From Sulfurirhabdus autotrophica (GTDB taxonomy: Bacteria > Pseudomonadota > Gammaproteobacteria > Burkholderiales > SMCO01), in NCBI RefSeq assembly GCF_004346685.1, contig NZ_SMCO01000027.1, positions 1-41,182 on the forward strand: a stretch of 41,182 nucleotides of DNA. The letters are read 5' to 3'. Every line of letters starts with the position of its first letter. Position 1 is the stretch's first letter. Positions 33,658 through 40,921 of the stretch are shown piece after piece. The translations under genes were made by a program, and so were the position numbers. The notes under the pieces were generated by a model. That model was given only the letters and a program-made list of their open reading frames with translations, was not told the DNA's origin and did no database searches.

Positions 33658-34637
33658 TGCAGCAACACAAAGCACACGTAAGTTTCTTTCCCATGCCGCA
33701 ATCGGATGAGTTGCTCGATAGTGTGGTCTACCGTTACCACCAACTTGCGGGTCATGCTTCTCCCCGTCAGACATTTAATGAGCTATTCGGCAAATTTTGC
33801 CAAGTAGTACCCAAGTTGATGACTAATCATACTAGCCATTTGCTAGCCAAGGTTCCACCACATTTATTCAAGGAAAGGCAGGATATTTTGGCTAAACACT
33901 TGCTTTTGCCTGCACTACACAGGATTTTCGGTGAAAACCATATTAAACAAGCAATATTAAATACCGAAAGCGGCGCTCGATTTGGAACTGATCGGATTTA
34001 TTACTGCTGTCACACTTTGCTGCTACAGCATTCACTTCAATGCTGTCCATTATGTATTCAAGAAGAACAAAATGAGATGGGCTTCGCATACTGGCATCGT
34101 AGCCACCAATTGCACGGAGTGGCAACCTGCCACAAGCATGGCTGCGATCTGATCCAGAATTGTCCGTATTGCGGGCGTCAGGCACGCCATCCGCGTAGCA
34201 TGGAGCTGCCAGAAAGCCATTGTCTAGGTTGCGGTAAGCGCTGGCTACCTACGTACAGTTTTTCAGAGTCGGTGAACCGATTGGCAAATCTGGCTTATGT
34301 CACTTGTAACAGTGGAAAAATGGAAGGGACAGACCTGGTTTTATTTGCAAAAGTGGTGTCAGCTATCACGGGAGGCAACACAGCAGCAGCATGCAATGAT
34401 ATGGAGGCAAGCTATGGCTCTGCATATTTTAAGTCAATTTACCAGAAAGAGAAGGATGTCCGTGGTGACTGGCTAAAGGATGCATTTCATCGGGAAAAGT
34501 TTAATCGCGGCGAGTTTGGTCCATGGACACTCAGATTCAGGCGTTATTCCGATCTTTTGATGGCGGTTGATAACTTGTTTGGGTCATGGGCGGACTTCGA
34601 CCGCTATGCTGTAAATTATCGCAAGACAGCAGCGTAA
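33654..34637 (+). CDS. TniQ-like target-selection protein 2 (short form)
   Basis: A 327-residue TniQ protein. The N-terminal domain is at about 12-60 (MPQSDELLDSVVYRYHQLAG). Zinc motifs are C131, C134, C159, H162 (CPLC...TCHKH) and a second finger C170, C173, C190, C193. It lacks the long C-terminal helix-turn-helix region of TniQ1, so it is closer in size to TniQ proteins that act with a separate targeting factor or select mobile plasmids. The start overlaps the XRE gene. There is no Cas partner in the window. Start ATG 33654 is followed by a second ATG. Confidence 0.88.
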   Translation: MMQQHKAHVSFFPMPQSDELLDSVVYRYHQLAGHASPRQTFNELFGKFCQVVPKLMTNHTSHLLAKVPPHLFKERQDILAKHLLLPALHRIFGENHIKQAILNTESGARFGTDRIYYCCHTLLLQHSLQCCPLCIQEEQNEMGFAYWHRSHQLHGVATCHKHGCDLIQNCPYCGRQARHPRSMELPESHCLGCGKRWLPTYSFSESVNRLANLAYVTCNSGKMEGTDLVLFAKVVSAITGGNTAAACNDMEASYGSAYFKSIYQKEKDVRGDWLKDAFHREKFNRGEFGPWTLRFRRYSDLLMAVDNLFGSWADFDRYAVNYRKTAA

Positions 34638-34806
34638 TGAGGAAATATGTTTGCTTTTTCACAGCATGCAACTATTTAAGTGGGTGCAGCCAAGATCGGT
34701 CACTGATATGCTTGAATATGAATCATATGAAAGTATTTGGAGCTGTGGGAGGACTTTTGGATTGAATTGATTCGCAAATGGCTAGGTGCGTTCGATAGCT
34801 TTTCAC

Positions 34807-35262
34807 TCAGCCCCAGAGTTTGGACCACTTCCCTGTGAGCAACTCTCGTTTTCGAGACTCAATCTGTTCGGCAAGAAAAGTATCCGTTGGCCGTTGATTT
34901 TCCAGTGCCATCGAATGAGCGACGCTAAACACTTCTTCTTGCGCAATTTTCTCGGCTTGGGTTTCAGTGATTTCACTAAGTGGCTTGCTAGGCACCAGGG
35001 CGTAAACCAATTCACAATCTAGGGCCGCAGCCATTTTGCGAAGCTGTCCCAAGGTGATTCTGTCCTCAGCTTCCGAATGCTCTGTGCTATGTAAAGTTGG
35101 AAACGCGATATTGCAGCGCTTGGCTTGCTGCCTAAGAGTCAGCCCTAATGCAAGCCGGATTGTTTTAAGCCATCCTCCAGTAGGCACGCGTCTTCTCGCC
35201 AACTGTCTAAATGGCTCTAAATGTTTATCTACTTGGTGCTGCCGAAGTTTTTGAGTGTTCAT
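34807..35262 (-). CDS. Mobile mystery protein A
   Basis: A 151-residue XRE-type protein with the signature start MNTQKLRQHQVDKHLEPF and RRVPTGGWLKTIRLALG, which I recognise as the mobile mystery protein A family, found on mobile elements next to a Fic-domain partner (protein B). ATG 35262 is preferred over 35286 because it gives the family start. The end is normal (KWSKLWG), but the 169 bp downstream hold no Fic gene, so the partner has been lost. It converges on tniQ2. Confidence 0.85.
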   Translation of the reverse strand: MNTQKLRQHQVDKHLEPFRQLARRRVPTGGWLKTIRLALGLTLRQQAKRCNIAFPTLHSTEHSEAEDRITLGQLRKMAAALDCELVYALVPSKPLSEITETQAEKIAQEEVFSVAHSMALENQRPTDTFLAEQIESRKRELLTGKWSKLWG

Positions 35263-35717
35263 TTTTGTTAGTCTACAGCATAACAATTAACTTAATAACG
35301 TTCAGCTATAAACTAACATTTATTTTATATTAAAGGTGGCTTTTAAAGAGTCTTTGGTTCAATTTAACGGCAAAGCAATGCAGGGAATTTTGCATAATGA
35401 TTGGGGATGCAGGGGAGGATAAATGGGAGTATGGTCAGCAATTACCCAATACGGCTTGCTACCATATTGAATTTCATCTATTTGGCGTCCGCTGGCGCGC
35501 ATGGTCAATTATTTATTGCCATCCAGCCCGGTAGCGCTTGCTGTAGATTAACTTGGTCAAAATGATCCGCGACTGGAGATCTTTCACTCACCTGCCTCCA
35601 GTTCTGAAACCCCACTTTTCTGTAAAGATCAAAAGGGCTTTGCACTCGGCTTCGATTCCATGTTTACTCGGTCACTTTCACGATGAAAATTCATAGGATT
35701 TGCACTATCATACACTC
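35263..35717. other. Gene-free stretch, 455 bp
   Basis: Contains the promoter region of mobile mystery protein A at its left edge (AT-rich, 35270-35330). An imperfect inverted repeat with arms ACTGGAG and CTCCAGT lies near 35572-35605. No reading frame or RNA gene could be supported. Confidence 0.4.
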
Positions 35718-35897
35718 ATGGACAAGCCAAAAGAAAACAAGCAAACGCCAGCAATCCCATCGAAATCCGAGAGGCAAGCAGCATTTCGTCTAAAGGTTCA
35801 GCAGGAAAGTTTATCTAATAAAGATGCCGTTCGTCGTGCCGAATTAATCCCCCCGGAGATTGTTGCTCAGTTCAAACTTGTTAAATGGCCAAAATAA
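35718..35897 (+). CDS. Small conserved protein, SKSERQ family (copy 1)
   Basis: A 59-residue basic protein. The region SKSERQAAFRLKVQQESLSNKDAVRRAEL aligns with SKAERQAFYHQKVKDSGLSNQVAARQAEL in the minus-strand gene at 37896-38072, so these are paralogues. ATG 35718 is chosen as the start homologous to copy 2. It is probably a DNA- or protein-binding helix pair; I do not recognise the family. Confidence 0.65.
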   Translation: MDKPKENKQTPAIPSKSERQAAFRLKVQQESLSNKDAVRRAELIPPEIVAQFKLVKWPK

Positions 35898-36105
35898 CCA
35901 CCGGTAGAGCGCTGCCGCACACATACCGCACACACTGACATGTGCCATATAGATTTTAGTGTAAAACAGAAATCATAAGTGTGTGAAATATGTTAAGTAC
36001 TGCGCAGAACAATACCCGAGATTGTTGGGTTTACTTAACTTCCGGCAGGGTAGGTAGACAGCGGTTTTTACAGGGTTACCCGGCTACTGACATGTGAACC
36101 ATGTG

Positions 36106-36540
36106 TTATGTAGAGACTGGTACAAATACGGCTGGGCTGATCCCGAAGAATTTACCCAGCTTACCAGCAAGAGATGCGCTAATTTTCCGTTTTCCTGCCA
36201 GTATGGTCGATAGATTACTCTGGGGAACAATCGCTGACAGGTCTTCTTGTTTTAGGCCGCGCGCCTCCATCAAAAACCGTAGAGCTTCTTTAGGTTCAAC
36301 GAGTTCAATGGCGAATTGTTTTTGTTCATAATTCGAAACGAGATCACTCACAAGGTCCAGCAACCCGGACAGAGGATGAGTTTCGCTATCACCTATGGTA
36401 TCCAACAAAACATTCATGAAAATAACCATGTGATCGTAGTCGGTTTCATCGTAAATTGGCCGAATGCCTGTCATTGTTTCAAAAGCTTGCCAGGTTGCCT
36501 GAATAGTCGGGATATCAAACTGAGCTGCTGATATACGCAT
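36106..36540 (-). CDS. HigA-like antitoxin without HigB
   Basis: A 144-residue protein of the YgjM/HigA type. An N-terminal helical region (about 1-85, including HPLSGLLDLVSDLVSNYE) precedes a C-terminal helix-turn-helix (about 90-140: LMEARGLKQEDLSAIVPQSNLSTILAGKRKISASLAGKL). HigA normally follows the HigB mRNA interferase. The 274 bp upstream hold no HigB-like frame. It is therefore an orphan antitoxin or a solitary regulator. Confidence 0.82.
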   Translation of the reverse strand: MRISAAQFDIPTIQATWQAFETMTGIRPIYDETDYDHMVIFMNVLLDTIGDSETHPLSGLLDLVSDLVSNYEQKQFAIELVEPKEALRFLMEARGLKQEDLSAIVPQSNLSTILAGKRKISASLAGKLGKFFGISPAVFVPVST

Positions 36541-36670
36541 GATTGCACCTTACCTTTCCGATAGTGCTTGTTCAAATCGTTGTCATTCATTGCGTCATTG
36601 CTTCTTGCGTATAGTCGGCAAAATGAAAGAACTCATGATGAATATTGAACATAATGATGTACAAAGCAAA

Positions 36671-36691
36671 ATTATATCATAATGATATAAT
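36671..36691. promoter_or_regulatory. Palindrome upstream of the HigA-like gene
   Basis: ATTATATCA (36671-36679) and TGATATAAT (36683-36691), perfect 9-bp arms, 131 bp before the higA-like start. Antitoxins of this type bind AT-rich palindromes, so it may be the old toxin-antitoxin operator. Confidence 0.5.
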
Positions 36692-36814
36692 TAATTGTAA
36701 TTGAGCAGTCGCACGGGTTTTGATCTTAGATGTGGTCGTTCTGAATAGTGACTAGATAGAGTATCACGGCACTCGCGATGCTTGAGTTTGAATAGAAGTC
36801 AATTTTGCCAAAGT

Positions 36815-36985
36815 TTAAATCCTATCAAACTCGGTGCCCGCCAATCCTGTGCTAGCGATGTTCACTCCATGCGCCGACAAGGCTTCTGCATTGCGATCCG
36901 CCCAGGCGCGATTATCAAGTTCTTCGAGTATTTTTGTGGGTAACTGCTCAACATGAGCTGTTAAATTAACCGGCTGATTTTGCAT
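36815..36985 (-). CDS. Small protein ending in LAGTEFDRI (copy 1)
   Basis: A 56-residue acidic protein. AAAGGAG lies 10 nt before the ATG. The ending IASTGLAGTEFDRI matches IAQTGGLAGKEFDRI at the end of the plus-strand gene 38452-38634. The overall shape (short helical N-terminus, conserved tail) resembles a small antitoxin such as CcdA, but I cannot place it. It is divergent from the HipB-like gene at 37086. Confidence 0.55.
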   Translation of the reverse strand: MQNQPVNLTAHVEQLPTKILEELDNRAWADRNAEALSAHGVNIASTGLAGTEFDRI

Positions 36986-37051
36986 AGTGCATCAACTCCT
37001 TTGAACCAGGGATACGCATAACAATCTACATCGTTAACAGGATGTGTCAAG

Positions 37052-37083
37052 TGCATAATATACGCTATAGAGTATATTATGCA
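37052..37083. promoter_or_regulatory. Operator palindrome before HipB-like gene 1
   Basis: TGCATAATATAC (37052-37063) and GTATATTATGCA (37072-37083), perfect 12-bp arms ending 3 bp before the ATG. The centre ATACGCTATA recurs before HipB-like gene 2 (39837-39846), suggesting a common operator type. Confidence 0.75.
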
Positions 37084-37085
37084 TC

Positions 37086-37382
37086 ATGAACTATGCACTC
37101 AAATTTGCTAACCAGCTTACGCCGCAATTGCGTTCATTCCGCAAAGCACATGGGCTTACACAAGCCCAGCTTGCTAAAATGCTCGGTGTGAATCAATCAC
37201 GAATAGCCGTCATTGAGAAGAACCCCGGTGTGCTAAGTGTCGACCAGCTTTTTCGGGTGCTGTCCGCGTTGGAAGTTGAAATTTTACTACAAGATAAGCG
37301 TGCACGAATTTTGACCGAAGGGACTGATCCCAATTCAATGAATTCAGGCACTATAAATCCTCTGGATAATGAGTCATGGTGA
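37086..37382 (+). CDS. HipB-like XRE regulator (copy 1)
   Basis: A 98-residue protein whose first 75 residues are an XRE helix-turn-helix (LRSFRKAHGLTQAQLAKMLGVNQSRIAVIEKNPGVLSVDQLFRVLSALEVEILL), the shape of HipB antitoxins. No HipA kinase follows. It is clearly paralogous to 39575-39826. A palindromic operator directly precedes the start and predicts autorepression. Confidence 0.8.
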   Translation: MNYALKFANQLTPQLRSFRKAHGLTQAQLAKMLGVNQSRIAVIEKNPGVLSVDQLFRVLSALEVEILLQDKRARILTEGTDPNSMNSGTINPLDNESW

Positions 37383-37569
37383 TGAAAGGGGGCATATCCT
37401 GTAAATAAGCGCGCAATTATTCCCAGATAACCGTACTGTCTCTTTATTTGTGCCAGTTTTATACAAAGCCTGATTAATGTGGCTTAAGTGGTTTTTTCAA
37501 GTATTATTTTCTTCTAGAATAATGGGGAAATAGGCCGGTGTTTTGCATGTCCCGACTTCCTTGGCGGAA

Positions 37570-37683
37570 ATGGAGAGCGCGAAGATACTGTTGAAATCCG
37601 GGAAATCTGCGTGGGATTTGAGCGTGAGCATTGCAACGTTTTACGAATATTGCCCCACCACACCAGAGACTGAGATTGTTTGA
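37570..37683 (+). CDS. Possible 37-aa ORF
   Basis: ATG 37570 to TGA 37683, product starting MESAKILLKSGKSAWDLSV. A GGCGG sequence precedes it and the next gene starts 15 bp later. The rest of 37383-37697 is AT-rich and otherwise empty. It could equally be chance. Confidence 0.25.
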   Translation: MESAKILLKSGKSAWDLSVSIATFYEYCPTTPETEIV

Positions 37684-37697
37684 TTGAGGAAAATGCG

Positions 37698-37889
37698 ATG
37701 ATGACAGATGAAGAGTTCAATGAATTGCTGAATAGACTTTTTCAATTGGGCTCAAATGATGGCGATTTGGGCGCGGAATATTGGAACAAGGTGATCAGGC
37801 AGCTTAAAGAAATGCGGGTGTTGGCGCAGGTTCAGGCGTACGAAGAGGCAAAAATGGCGGCGCTCGATGAGAGTCTCAGCAAAGATTAG
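37698..37889 (+). CDS. Small acidic helical protein
   Basis: A 63-residue product starting at ATG 37698 (GAGGA 8-12 nt upstream; the upstream TTG at 37680 is less likely). It is Glu/Asp-rich and looks all-helical (MMTDEEFNELLNRLFQLG...). I do not recognise the family. It converges on the SKAERQ paralogue. Confidence 0.5.
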   Translation: MMTDEEFNELLNRLFQLGSNDGDLGAEYWNKVIRQLKEMRVLAQVQAYEEAKMAALDESLSKD

Positions 37890-37895
37890 AGAGGT

Positions 37896-38072
37896 CTAAC
37901 GGTGCCAGGCAATAAGCCGGAACTGACGTTCAACATCGGCCGGGGTTAGCTCTGCCTGCCTGGCGGCTACCTGGTTTGATAGCCCGGAGTCTTTTACTTT
38001 TTGGTGATAGAAAGCTTGCCGCTCGGCTTTAGACGGGGCAACAGGGGCAAGGGCTTTAAAGGGCTTGGACAT
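37896..38072 (-). CDS. Small conserved protein, SKAERQ family (copy 2)
   Basis: A 58-residue protein starting MSKPFKALAP. It aligns over about 45 residues with the plus-strand gene at 35718 (SKxERQ, LSN, ARxAEL, QFxL and W near the end). The end points to a real family of small proteins carried on this island. The function is unknown. Confidence 0.6.
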   Translation of the reverse strand: MSKPFKALAPVAPSKAERQAFYHQKVKDSGLSNQVAARQAELTPADVERQFRLIAWHR

Positions 38073-38116
38073 GTGGCTATACTGGAAATATAAGAGTGAA
38101 AAAGGAAGAGACTAAT

Positions 38117-38455
38117 ATGAAATCTGAAGACAGAAACGATTTCCCGGAGCTAACGGCAGAAGAGCGGAAATGGCTGGATATGCCGGACGTTGGAAAAGAA
38201 ATCCTTGACTACAAAGAAACTGACAGGAACGATTTCCCTCTTATGACACCCAAGGCCATCGCGGCCGGGTATAGAGAAGTGACGGAAGAAGAAAGAAGAG
38301 CGTTACCTGATATTTTTCGGCGCAACGGGATCATGGACGACGACGACCAACCAGAAGCGGCAAAAGGGATTCTAAAGGGCATTCCGGTTGACGGCAATTT
38401 GACTGATGCGGAATCGCTACAAAGCGCGATAGACGAAGGTACCGGGGCGGCATGA
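38117..38455 (+). CDS. Hypothetical acidic protein
   Basis: A 112-residue product from ATG 38117 (GGAAGAG 6-10 nt upstream; GTG 38096 is an alternative). It contains a repeated RNDFP segment (DRNDFPELT and DRNDFPLMT), each followed within about 20 residues by an EE-rich stretch, so it may be an internal duplication. It overlaps the next gene by 4 bp and heads a three-gene unit ending with the MqsA-like fragment. Confidence 0.55.
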   Translation: MKSEDRNDFPELTAEERKWLDMPDVGKEILDYKETDRNDFPLMTPKAIAAGYREVTEEERRALPDIFRRNGIMDDDDQPEAAKGILKGIPVDGNLTDAESLQSAIDEGTGAA

Positions 38456-38634
38456 TGCTGATCAAAGCCGCTAAGGTGTTGGGAGTGCTTGTTTTGTTCG
38501 GGCGCCTGGTTTTTGATAAGAGATTCAAGGCAAAATGGGATGCGGATCTCAAAGAAGCGCGGGAGTTAACCCAACATGCTGCGGATATTGCCCAGACGGG
38601 CGGATTGGCTGGTAAAGAGTTCGACCGGATCTGA
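38452..38634 (+). CDS. Small protein with N-terminal membrane helix, ending LAGKEFDRI (copy 2)
   Basis: A 60-residue product. Residues 3-22 (LIKAAKVLGVLVLFGRLVF) could be a membrane helix; the rest is charged and helical. The last 14-15 residues match the tail of the 36815-36985 product, while the N-terminal halves differ. It starts at ATG 38452 inside the previous gene's end and lies 2 bp before the zinc-domain gene, so the three genes form an operon. Confidence 0.55.
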   Translation: MMLIKAAKVLGVLVLFGRLVFDKRFKAKWDADLKEARELTQHAADIAQTGGLAGKEFDRI

Positions 38635-38636
38635 AA

Positions 38637-38831
38637 ATGAAATGTCCTATTTGCGGCGCGGCGGAACTAATACACGACACGCGCTACCTGCCCTACACTT
38701 ACATGAGCGAAAGCACTATTATTGCGGCGGTGACAGGCGACTTCTGCCCTGCGTGTGCCGAGTCAGTGCTGGACGCGGCGGAATCGGATCGCGTCATGCG
38801 TGAAATGCGCGCATACTTAAAATCAAAATGA
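38637..38831 (+). CDS. MqsA/YgiT-type zinc domain, truncated antitoxin
   Basis: A 64-residue protein matching only the N-terminal zinc domain of MqsA: CPICGAAELIHDTR, LPYTY, AAVTGDFCPACAESVLD. Two CxxC pairs are intact. Full-length MqsA continues with a DNA-binding helix-turn-helix to about 130 residues; here the frame ends at AYLKSK. There is no MqsR toxin nearby. It may be a free-standing YgiT zinc protein or a truncated antitoxin. Confidence 0.75.
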   Translation: MKCPICGAAELIHDTRYLPYTYMSESTIIAAVTGDFCPACAESVLDAAESDRVMREMRAYLKSK

Positions 38832-38833
38832 GC

Positions 38834-38852
38834 GTATGCAAAATTTGCATAC
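38834..38852. repeat. TGCAAAATTTGCA palindrome 1
   Basis: GTATGCAAA and TTTGCATAC flank a single central base, a perfect palindrome directly after the MqsA-like gene (its TGA overlaps the upstream edge). Similar sequences occur at 38955 and 40129. Confidence 0.55.
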
Positions 38853-38954
38853 ACCTGCCTGCGGCTCACGTTGCTTTGCCCGCGAAGGATTCGGTTAAGT
38901 CTGCTCGAAAGCCTTATCCCATAAGCCTTTCCGGCGCATTTTCTGCTTTTTGTT

Positions 38955-38981
38955 AATTTTGCAACAAGCGGTTGCAAAATT
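38955..38981. repeat. TTTTGCAAC hairpin 2
   Basis: AATTTTGCAAC (38955-38965) pairs with GTTGCAAAATT (38971-38981) around AAGCG: an 11-bp perfect stem. No T-tract follows on either strand, so it is not a standard terminator. It shares the TTTTGCA core with the palindromes at 38834 and 40129. Confidence 0.6.
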
Positions 38982-39013
38982 TACGGCATCCGATTCTGGA
39001 AGATCCTCAGCAC

Positions 39014-39475
39014 TTATATAAACGTCGGCACACCCAGAATTTCACCGCTGCCCCAAAAATGTAGGGTAGCGCATACCTGTACCAAATGTTCGGTCGGCGG
39101 TTCACCGGCCCCTGGCTTCCCGAGCTTATAGAGCGAGCCGCTTTCAGTACCTACCAGACCTTTATTTAAGTCGATTTCTAGTATTTTTGAGCTTAGTACA
39201 GGTCCTTTTTTCTTTTCGCTTTTGCCCAGCAGCAGGACGTGAGCCAACTCCAGTGGTGGCACGTACAATGTGATCAAACGCCAGTTCTCAACCGCATCGG
39301 TCACCATCCTGGCTTCCTCGATCTCTGCCGGAACTCCTTGGATATCCGCATCTGTAGCCATTCTCAACTCAGCCAGCTCCCGATTTTCGCGGATGATGTC
39401 GTCGAGACACCGGGGCGTCATTTCATCGATAACTGCTTTAAGTTTTTCATTGAAAGAGTCAGATTCTTCGCTCAT
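39014..39475 (-). CDS. Hypothetical protein with conserved SGSLYKLG...CATLHFWG tail
   Basis: A 153-residue protein. Residues 1-60 are charged and helical; residues about 60-153 look beta-rich, with VPPLELAHVLLLGK, LVGTESGSLYKLGKP and LVQVCATLHFWGSGEILGVP, the look of a compact conserved domain. I have a sense of similar C-termini in proteins of mobile islands but cannot name a family. It stands alone, with its promoter region (39476-39570) being very AT-rich. Confidence 0.55.
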   Translation of the reverse strand: MSEESDSFNEKLKAVIDEMTPRCLDDIIRENRELAELRMATDADIQGVPAEIEEARMVTDAVENWRLITLYVPPLELAHVLLLGKSEKKKGPVLSSKILEIDLNKGLVGTESGSLYKLGKPGAGEPPTEHLVQVCATLHFWGSGEILGVPTFI

Positions 39476-39574
39476 ATATAACGTTCAAAAATGAATATTA
39501 TATTCTAATCTACATACTGTATCTATATGATTTGTATATATTAATTTTACGCTTGCTATACTAAACTATGAATT

Positions 39575-39826
39575 TCACCAAGTGTCCTGGTCTTTTGATG
39601 TTGGCCCAGGGTGACGATCTCTAAGTACCAATTCTACATTTAGCACTGATAAAAGCTCGAAATGGTTATCAACACTTAGCACACCGAGGTTCTTTCCGAT
39701 TGCCGAAATCCTTGATTGAGCAACCCCCAATCTTACTGCAAGCTCAATCTGGGTAAGCCCCCGGGCTTTTCGGAACGAGCGTAAATAAGCCTTCAGTTGA
39801 TCCGGGAATTTCAAGGTGTATTCCAT
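39575..39826 (-). CDS. HipB-like XRE regulator (copy 2)
   Basis: An 83-residue XRE protein, paralogous to 37086-37382: LKFPDQLKAYLRSFRKARGLTQIELAVRLGVAQSRISAIGKNLGVLSV. The Glu of the IEK turn is replaced by Gly (AIGKN). It lies 15 bp after the small gene 39842-40045 on the same strand, so the two form an operon. The sequence ATACGCTATA before its start matches the operator core of copy 1. Confidence 0.75.
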   Translation of the reverse strand: MEYTLKFPDQLKAYLRSFRKARGLTQIELAVRLGVAQSRISAIGKNLGVLSVDNHFELLSVLNVELVLRDRHPGPTSKDQDTW

Positions 39827-39841
39827 GCCGCAGAAGATACG

Positions 39842-40045
39842 CTATAAGATATATTTCGATTTGGGCTTGGCAGGGTTCTTACCTTCTATTTTATTGCGGA
39901 TGTACGAATGAACATCTTCCGCATCATACCCTTGTCCGGTTGCTAACAAGTCTTTTAGAGCAGTCTCGGCATCCGCCATAAAGCCCAGTCGATTGGGCTT
40001 TTTCGGGTGATCAACCTGATTCTTTTCAAGTTCTATTTTGCTCAC
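39842..40045 (-). CDS. Small antitoxin-like protein, operon with HipB-like copy 2
   Basis: A 67-residue protein. The segment AETALKDLLATGQGYDAEDVHSYIRNKIEGK resembles the C-terminal part of ParD/RelB-type small antitoxins, though no ribbon-helix-helix start is clear. A GGAGATATG site precedes ATG 40045, and a perfect palindrome lies 21-36 bp upstream. The pairing of two small genes is like a toxin-antitoxin unit, but neither product is an obvious toxin. Confidence 0.5.
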   Translation of the reverse strand: MSKIELEKNQVDHPKKPNRLGFMADAETALKDLLATGQGYDAEDVHSYIRNKIEGKNPAKPKSKYIL

Positions 40046-40065
40046 AAAACATATCTCCTGGTTGC

Positions 40066-40081
40066 TAATTCAGATTAGCGC
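40066..40081. promoter_or_regulatory. GCTAAT-TCAG-ATTAGC operator candidate
   Basis: Perfect 6-bp arms, 21 bp upstream of the start of the 39842-40045 gene; a plausible operator for that antitoxin-like operon. Confidence 0.5.
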
Positions 40082-40128
40082 TAGCCCCTCGGTAAGCAAA
40101 TCAACGATTTAACCGTCCGGCATGAGGA

Positions 40129-40153
40129 AACATGTGCAAATTTTGCACATGTT
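40129..40153. repeat. 25-bp palindrome with TGCAAATTTTGCA core
   Basis: AACATGTGCAAA, central T, TTTGCACATGTT: perfect 12-bp arms. It is the longest of three related palindromes in this region. Confidence 0.65.
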
Positions 40154-40503
40154 CAAATCTCTAGGAACACGATTAGAACTTCGAGCCTCCGCGCATAGCA
40201 AGGCCTGTATCTGCTGAGGGTTCGTGTTTTAGGGCCTTTACGACCTATTTCCCGAAATTCCCGCTAATCCAGGGCTTTTTTATAGGCGGTTGGCTTGTCG
40301 TATTTCAGCTAATTTAACCAATCAAATCACTATAAATGTCGTTTTCCAGCTATTTCACGTCTGCCGATCACTTCCGACCCATTCCGTTCTCGTCGCGGGC
40401 AAAATAGAGGCGCAGCCGATATTTCCGGTTCTGCAACTGGCAACCTGGCCTTTAACCACTTCGGCTACAAATAACTACTACTATACTGCTAATTAAGCTA
40501 GAA

Positions 40504-40515
40504 TTTAACGTTAAA
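40504..40515. promoter_or_regulatory. TTTAACGTTAAA palindrome before the XRE gene
   Basis: A perfect 12-bp palindrome 23 bp upstream of ATG 40539; a candidate autorepression operator. Confidence 0.5.
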
Positions 40516-40538
40516 ACACGCTTTGCCGGGAATTAAAC

Positions 40539-40862
40539 ATGTACTTATTCGAACTCTCAGAAATCTTCCGTACTGCCCGGATTGCAGCCGGGTTGACGCA
40601 AAAGGACGTATCGAAACTATCACGTATAAGTACCACAACTATATCTGACTTTGAGCGTGGGAATGGCTTAGATATCGGCGTACTTACGCTTAGCAATATG
40701 CTCCGGACTGTCGGCTTAGAGCTGGCCGCGATCCCGTGTCGCAGACAAACGCGCACACTCGACGATGTTCAACGTGAACTAGATGCCGAATTGCTACCTA
40801 AACCCCCAGCCCGGCAGCGTGTTAGACATAAGCGGGGCGAAAAAAAAGCCCTCAGGCATTAA
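40539..40862 (+). CDS. HipB-like XRE regulator (third, divergent)
   Basis: A 107-residue protein with an XRE helix-turn-helix at about residues 7-62 (IFRTARIAAGLTQKDVSKLSRISTTTISDFERGNGLDIGVLTLSNMLRTVGLEL) and a basic C-terminal tail rich in Arg and Lys. It resembles HipB but is not close to the other two copies. No HipA follows; instead the strand-opposed antitoxin remnant begins 60 bp on. Confidence 0.75.
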   Translation: MYLFELSEIFRTARIAAGLTQKDVSKLSRISTTTISDFERGNGLDIGVLTLSNMLRTVGLELAAIPCRRQTRTLDDVQRELDAELLPKPPARQRVRHKRGEKKALRH

Positions 40863-40921
40863 CCGACGGCTTCATTTCTTCGAGTGTTTTGTGGACTCAA
40901 AATAGTATAGGTAACGCAAAC

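Larger units (their letters stand above)
17195..34637. mobile_element. Tn7-like transposon inserted after sodB (right end not found)
   Basis: The left end lies at about 17195 (TGTTTCGTGGT followed by AATAAAG, matching Tn7's 11-bp terminus before its first TnsB box); 17192 is an alternative because TGTTG also begins with TGT. Contents in order: three TnsB-box repeats, a terminator, a type I R-M operon with a PIN-domain gene, an XRE regulator, tnsA-tnsB-tnsC, tniQ1 (reverse), XRE and tniQ2. The listed end coordinate is simply the last transposition-related gene. The true right end is probably further right or outside the window. No Cas genes were seen, so this is not a CRISPR-associated type. 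Confidence 0.85.
40046..40538. other. Gene-free stretch, 493 bp, with palindromes
   Basis: Contains three perfect palindromes annotated separately (40066, 40129 and 40504). Otherwise nothing was recognised: no frame above about 60 codons with a usable start, no tRNA and no iteron array. Confidence 0.5.

Noticed and set aside
34731-34838. A Trp-rich plus-strand ORF fragment of 35 codons after tniQ2
   Set aside because: It has no start codon, begins right after a stop and runs into the mobile mystery protein A gene on the other strand; no homology was recognised.
36541-36814. A decayed higB toxin upstream of the HigA-like gene
   Set aside because: Reading the minus strand in each frame gave only short frames (such as one starting MFNIHHEFFHFADYT) with no HigB motif.
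35718-40862. An integron cassette array with attC sites
   Set aside because: The small genes lie on both strands, no integrase is present, and the palindromes lack the attC core pair RYYYAAC/GTTRRRY in the right layout.
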